Origin: JBDKTK01 sp039680225
GTDB taxonomy: Bacteria; Desulfobacterota; Syntrophia; Syntrophales; UBA4778
Assembly (NCBI GenBank): GCA_039680225.1
Contig: JBDKTK010000328.1
Coordinates: 1 to 9,450 of the forward strand
Reading direction: 5' to 3'
DNA: 9,450 bases
The translations under genes and the position numbers were made by a program. The notes beneath the pieces were generated by a model. That model ran no database searches and had not been told where the DNA came from. It saw nothing but the letters and a program-made list of their open reading frames with translations. Below, piece after piece: positions 6,052-9,450 of the stretch (position 1 is the stretch's first letter; every line of letters starts with the position of its first letter).

Positions 6052-6969
6052 ATGTCAGACGAGATAATGAACACCAAGGAAGTTGCCGCCTATCTGGGCA
6101 TCAATGAGAAACAGGTATATGCGCTGACCAAGGCAAAAAAAATTCCGGGCAGCCGCATCACTGGAAAATGGACATTTCCGAAGAAGCTTATCGACGAGTG
6201 GATAGAAGAGAGCGCCCGCGGCAGTCTGAAAAAAGCCAAGGAGCGCAGCCGGTCAATGGAGGGGGCCATCCTGGCATCGGGAAGCAACGACCCCGTCCTG
6301 GACTTCCTGCTCACCGCAATGAGGCAGTCGCACCCCGAATTCTATTTCTTCTGCGCCAATACCGGGAGCACAGAGGGCCTGAAGGCGCTTGGCAGCGGGT
6401 ACACCGATATAGCCTGGACCCATCTGTTCGACCAGGAGAGCGGGACCTATAATATTTCCTTCATCCCGAAGTACCTGCCCGGCCTGAAAACCGTTCTTGT
6501 TCATCTCTTTCGCAGGGAGATCGGCATAGTCGCCGCTCCCGGCAATCCCCTCGGCATCTCCCGCATCGAGGACATCGCGGGGAAAAAGGCCCGTTTCGCA
6601 AACCGCCAGAAAGGTTCGGGCACGAGAGTGCTCCTGGATTACCATCTGGAGCAGTCCGGCATTCCGGCCGCGAACATCAGCGGATACGACCAGGAGGTCT
6701 ACACCCATGTGGAGGTGGGGCTTTCGGTCCTGTCGGGCAGGGCGGACGCGGGACTGGCAACAGTTGCGGTCGCGCGTCTGATGGGGCTTCACTTCATCCC
6801 CCTCACGCGTGAGAACTTTGAAATGGTCGTGGACCAGTCCACCTATTTCAACAAGGGCATCCAGGCCCTCATGAATATTTTAAGGTCGCCGGGCTTCCGC
6901 GAGCGATTTGAACGCCTCGGCGGCTACGGTTTCGAGGACTCGGGGAAAATTATGTACTCACTTATCTGA
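6052..6969 (+). CDS. One-component regulator: excisionase/MerR-like HTH fused to a periplasmic-binding-protein-like sensor domain
   Basis: A 305-residue cytoplasmic protein without signal peptide. Residues about 6-52 are an excisionase-type DNA-binding domain (MNTKEVAAYLGINEKQVYAL, then GKWTFPKKLIDEWI). A basic linker (KKAKERSRS) leads to residues about 70-300, a domain of the PBP-like type also found fused to MoeA-type molybdopterin proteins: ASGSNDPVLDFL, NTGSTEGLKALGSG, DIAWTHLFDQESGTYN, NRQKGSGTRVLLDYHL and GLSVLSGRADAGLATVAV. It probably binds DNA and responds to a small anion or cofactor precursor, likely controlling the transport genes that begin 13 bases after its stop; this role is inferred from context. 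ATG 6052 is preferred over ATG 6046 because AAGGA (6040-6044) is only one base from the latter and 7 from the former. It differs from ModE and from the ModE-like TunR regulators of sulfate reducers. Confidence 0.85.
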   Translation: MSDEIMNTKEVAAYLGINEKQVYALTKAKKIPGSRITGKWTFPKKLIDEWIEESARGSLKKAKERSRSMEGAILASGSNDPVLDFLLTAMRQSHPEFYFFCANTGSTEGLKALGSGYTDIAWTHLFDQESGTYNISFIPKYLPGLKTVLVHLFRREIGIVAAPGNPLGISRIEDIAGKKARFANRQKGSGTRVLLDYHLEQSGIPAANISGYDQEVYTHVEVGLSVLSGRADAGLATVAVARLMGLHFIPLTRENFEMVVDQSTYFNKGIQALMNILRSPGFRERFERLGGYGFEDSGKIMYSLI

Positions 6970-6982
6970 AAAGGAGAAAGGC

Positions 6983-7828
6983 ATGCGCAAGTTTCTTTCT
7001 GTATTGTTCACAATGGTTCTGCTTATCCCGGGTTTATGCTGGGCGGGCAACGGGTTTGTGCTGCTCGCCAGCACGATCGGGCCTATCGACTCGGGCATTG
7101 TAGGGGCCCTGGAGGATGGATTCGAAAAGGAGACCGGTATCCGGGTCCGGCACGTAGGCGCCGGTACGGGGGCCGCCCTGAAGATAGCCGAAAAGGGAAA
7201 CGTCGATATCGTGATGGCCCACGCCAAAGCCCTTGAAGAGAAATTTATCGCTGCGGGCTACGGGACCGAGCGCATCCCGCTCATGTACAACGATTTCGTC
7301 ATCCTCGGCCCGGCAAACGACCCTGCGGGGATCAAGGGGATGAAGACCGGCGCCGGGGCCCTGAAGGCTATAGCGGCGAAGCAGGCCCTCTTCATCACCC
7401 GGGGCGACAAATCGGGGACCCACGTGGCCGAGATGGACATCTGGGCAAAAGCAGGGATTAAGCCTTCCGGCCCATGGTACGTAACATACGAAAAAGGCTC
7501 CCTGGGAAATGTCCCGACAACAAAATTTTCAGACGAGAAGGGGGCCTATGTGTTCATGGACCGGGCAACATATCTGGCGCTGAAAAAAAACATAAAACTT
7601 GTCGTTCTCGTGGAGAATGATGAGGCCCTGCTCAATTATATTTCCTTAATCCCGGTGAACCCGAAGAAGTTCCCCCGCGTCAACAATGCTGACGCGCTGA
7701 CCTTCGCCAAATGGCTGACCGACCCCGCCAGGGGCCAGAAACTTATAGCTGACTTCGGCAAAGACAAATACGGCGCCCCTCTCTTTTTCCCCAACTCGAA
7801 GGAGTGGCAGGCCCTTAATAAGAAATAG
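6983..7828 (+). CDS. TupA-family ABC transporter substrate-binding protein, divergent anion site
   Basis: A 281-residue exported protein: a Sec signal peptide (MRKF, hydrophobic core, CWA-G near residue 21) and a two-lobed oxyanion-binding fold. It aligns along its whole length with the next gene (roughly 40-45% identity by eye), sharing DSG, FEKxTG, NDF, KGMK, RGDxSGTH (R140), TYLALKKN, VNPKK and PLFFP. It lacks two ligand-site signatures of tungstate-binding TupA: TTTSTQ is replaced by STIGPI (residues 30-35), and the GMGQTL loop by SLGNVPTTK. It therefore probably binds a related but different ligand. Vanadate binders (VupA) are known relatives of this family, but nothing here identifies the ligand. 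ATG 6983 is chosen for AAGGAG at 6971-6976 and because the signal peptide begins there; an upstream in-frame ATG (6908) would overlap the regulator gene. It is the second gene of the operon. Confidence 0.85.
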   Translation: MRKFLSVLFTMVLLIPGLCWAGNGFVLLASTIGPIDSGIVGALEDGFEKETGIRVRHVGAGTGAALKIAEKGNVDIVMAHAKALEEKFIAAGYGTERIPLMYNDFVILGPANDPAGIKGMKTGAGALKAIAAKQALFITRGDKSGTHVAEMDIWAKAGIKPSGPWYVTYEKGSLGNVPTTKFSDEKGAYVFMDRATYLALKKNIKLVVLVENDEALLNYISLIPVNPKKFPRVNNADALTFAKWLTDPARGQKLIADFGKDKYGAPLFFPNSKEWQALNKK

Positions 7829-7854
7829 CAAATTTTTTTGGACAGGAGGAATAC

Positions 7855-8712
7855 ATGAAACGAGCGAGAATCATAATTTGTCTTATAGCCGTCCTTGCGT
7901 TATCAGTTTTCATATCAGGCTACGCAGCGGCTCAACCTGCGCAGAAGAATATAATCCTGGCCACCACGACGAGCACCCAGGACTCCGGGCTTCTTGACGT
8001 ACTTCTGCCGGTCTTTGAAAAAAAGACCGGTTATTTCGTGAAAACCATCGCAGTAGGTTCCGGACAGGCCATGGCAATGGGCTCCAAAGGCGAAGCGGAC
8101 GTGCTGCTTGTCCACTCACCGGCGGCGGAAAAGAAATTCATGGCTGAGGGAAACGGTGTGAGCAGAAGGCTCGTCATGCATAACGACTTCATCATCGTGG
8201 GTCCCCCGTCCGACCCGGCAAAGATTAAAGGAATGAAAAAGGCTTCGGAGGCCTTCAGGAAGATCGCTGCTTCAGGAAGTGTTTTCATATCCCGGGGCGA
8301 CAACTCCGGCACGCACGCCAAGGAAAAGGACGTCTGGAAGGCGGCCGGTGTGAATTACGAGGGACAGAAGTGGTACCAGCAGACAGGGCTCGGCATGGGG
8401 CAGACGCTGTCCGTGGCGGCAGAGAAGAAGTCTTATACACTGGCCGACCGGGGGACCTATCTTGCCCTCAAAAAGAACCTCGGCCTGAACGTCCTCGTTG
8501 AAGGCGACGGCATACTGCTCAACATCTACCATGTGATCGACGTGAACCCGAAGAAATGGCCCAAAGTCAATGCTGCCGGCGCCAGGGCCTTCGCCAGCTT
8601 CATGGTGTCCAAGGAGACCCAGGCCATTATCAAGGGCTTCGGAGTGAAAAAGTACGGCTCACCGCTCTTCTTCCCCGATGCCGGCAAGAAAGAAGAGGCC
8701 CTCGGCAAATAG
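7855..8712 (+). CDS. tupA: Tungstate ABC transporter substrate-binding protein TupA
   Basis: A 285-residue exported protein that captures tungstate in the periplasm and delivers it to TupBC for import, supplying W-containing enzymes. A Sec signal peptide (MKRAR, hydrophobic core, AAA-Q near residue 26) is followed by the family signature ATTTSTQDSGLLDVLLPVFEK, whose TTTS (residues 37-40) helps hold the anion. Also seen are AVGSGQAMAMG, ADVLLVHSP, ISRGDNSGTHAKE with R147 (probably the arginine implicated in anion selection in Desulfovibrio TupA), GLGMGQTL and LADRGTYLALKKN. Length is normal. AGGAGG at 7844-7849 lies 5 bases before the ATG. It follows the divergent paralogue by 26 bases and directly abuts the permease gene. 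Tungstate rather than molybdate or vanadate is inferred from the signature; TupA-type proteins can also bind molybdate more weakly. Confidence 0.92.
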   Translation: MKRARIIICLIAVLALSVFISGYAAAQPAQKNIILATTTSTQDSGLLDVLLPVFEKKTGYFVKTIAVGSGQAMAMGSKGEADVLLVHSPAAEKKFMAEGNGVSRRLVMHNDFIIVGPPSDPAKIKGMKKASEAFRKIAASGSVFISRGDNSGTHAKEKDVWKAAGVNYEGQKWYQQTGLGMGQTLSVAAEKKSYTLADRGTYLALKKNLGLNVLVEGDGILLNIYHVIDVNPKKWPKVNAAGARAFASFMVSKETQAIIKGFGVKKYGSPLFFPDAGKKEEALGK

Positions 8713-9411
8713 ATGGATATAATTATTGAAGGCATCCGCCAGGCCTTCAAACTGCTTTTTACCTTCGACCCCGAGGTCATGGGTATCACGTGGTTTTCCC
8801 TGAAAGTCTCGGGAACGGCCACTTTGATAAGTCTTTTTATCGGCATGTCAGTGGGGACTGCCGTCGCCCTGGCGCAGTTCCCCGGCCGGAGGTTTGTCGT
8901 AAGCCTCATCAACACGGGAATGGCCCTGCCGCCCGTCGTGGTGGGGCTCTTCGTCACGATCTTCTTGTGGCGGAACGGGCCTTTCGGTTTTCTGGAGATA
9001 CTGTACACGCCGGCGGCAATGATCATCGCCCAGGCCATAATAGCCACCCCGATCGTCACGGGCATCTCTCTTGCCTCGATGCAGCAGCTGCCCCGCAAGC
9101 TGCGCCTCCAGATCCTCGCGCTTGGCGCCACCCGCCTGCAGATGGTCAGGATCCTCATCCGCGAGGCGAGGCTCCCGCTGCTGGCCGCAGTGATGGCAGG
9201 ATTTGGCGGCGTTATCTCCGAAGTGGGCGCCTCCATCATGGTCGGCGGCAACATCAAAGGCTACACGCGCGTCCTTACTACGGCGACAGTGATGGAAACG
9301 AGCAGGGGCAACTTCGACATTGCGATAGCGCTCGGCATCATCCTGCTCCTTTTCGCATACATGATCAATCTCGTCCTCACCTACGTCCAGCAGAGAGAGC
9401 GGCCGAGATGA
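8713..9411 (+). CDS. tupB: Tungstate ABC transporter permease TupB
   Basis: A 232-residue inner-membrane protein that forms the channel of the uptake system, probably as a dimer. Five hydrophobic segments are visible at about residues 26-55, 62-85, 99-121, 152-177 and 201-224. Between the third and fourth lies the cytoplasmic coupling loop of binding-protein-dependent permeases (ILALGATRLQMVRILIREAR, residues 134-153), which contacts the ATPase. Length and the motifs SEVGASIMVGGNIKGYTRVL and TATVMETSRGNFDIAIALG are typical of TupB-like permeases. The ATG immediately follows the TAG of tupA, without a good ribosome site of its own (a weak GAAGAGG lies about 14 bases away), so translation is probably coupled to tupA. 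Its stop overlaps the start of the next gene (ATGA). Only one permease follows the two binding proteins within the window. Confidence 0.92.
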   Translation: MDIIIEGIRQAFKLLFTFDPEVMGITWFSLKVSGTATLISLFIGMSVGTAVALAQFPGRRFVVSLINTGMALPPVVVGLFVTIFLWRNGPFGFLEILYTPAAMIIAQAIIATPIVTGISLASMQQLPRKLRLQILALGATRLQMVRILIREARLPLLAAVMAGFGGVISEVGASIMVGGNIKGYTRVLTTATVMETSRGNFDIAIALGIILLLFAYMINLVLTYVQQRERPR

Positions 9412-9450
9412 CGGCGATTCTCGAAGCGAGGAGCCTCAAGGTGGTCCGCG
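9408..9450 (+). CDS. tupC: Start of a probable ABC transporter ATP-binding protein (TupC), cut by window end
   Basis: The ATG overlaps the TGA of tupB by the usual ATGA junction. Only 14 codons are visible (MTAILEARSLKVVR), which matches the first beta strand of ABC ATPases, where a short leader precedes LEARxLxVxR. No Walker motif is inside the window, so the assignment rests on position in the operon: TupABC systems normally place the ATPase gene after the permease. Confidence 0.65.
   Translation, partial: MTAILEARSLKVVR

Noticed and set aside
6253..6792. 179-codon minus-strand frame opposite the regulator gene
   Set aside because: The plus-strand frame carries the PBP-like domain motifs. 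The antisense product shows no family motif.
6908..6982. 25-codon extension of the first TupA-like protein from ATG 6908
   Set aside because: It overlaps the regulator gene and would bury the signal peptide; ATG 6983 has a good ribosome site.
8526..9257. 243-codon minus-strand frame opposite tupA/tupB
   Set aside because: It is a complement shadow of the membrane permease gene; the plus strand matches TupA and TupB motifs throughout.

Overview
The window looks like chromosomal DNA from an anaerobic bacterium of moderately high GC. A sulfate-reducing or syntrophic Desulfobacterota (deltaproteobacterial) lineage is my best guess, but this is inference. It rests on an oxygen-labile single-chain [4Fe-4S] L-serine dehydratase, a tungstate-type uptake operon (tungsten enzymes are typical of strict anaerobes) and an acyl-CoA enzyme. 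No rRNA, tRNA, CRISPR array, insertion sequence or transposase was seen.

Layout. Positions 1-999 hold the 3' part of a serine dehydratase gene. Positions 1081-2487 hold an unrecognised 468-residue protein with a C-terminal Cro/XRE-type helix-turn-helix; its body weakly resembles plasmid or phage replication initiators. A 216-base gap with an AT-rich palindrome leads to a tightly spaced pair: an M24 (creatinase/Xaa-Pro aminopeptidase-like) protein starting at TTG 2704, and a crotonase-fold enoyl-CoA isomerase-like enzyme at 3876-4628. A perfect 12-bp hairpin at 4632-4658 ends this rightward unit and also serves the leftward unit facing it.

On the minus strand lie two tandem, clearly paralogous genes (4676-5101 and 5322-5732) for small exported proteins of unknown function, about 70% identical after the signal peptide. 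Each is followed by a hairpin.

After a 319-base non-coding stretch a rightward operon runs off the window. It encodes a regulator with an excisionase-like helix-turn-helix fused to a periplasmic-binding-protein-like sensor domain (6052-6969), two different TupA-family oxyanion-binding proteins (6983-7828 and 7855-8712), a TupB-type permease (8713-9411) and the first codons of the next gene, presumably the TupC ATPase (9408 on). The gaps are 13, 26 and 0 bases and then a 4-base overlap, so one transcript is likely. The second binding protein keeps the TTTS signature of tungstate-binding TupA. The first has lost it, suggesting that one permease and ATPase may serve two binding proteins of different specificity, with the regulator sensing a related ligand. 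This operon and the paralogous secreted pair are the most interesting parts of the window.
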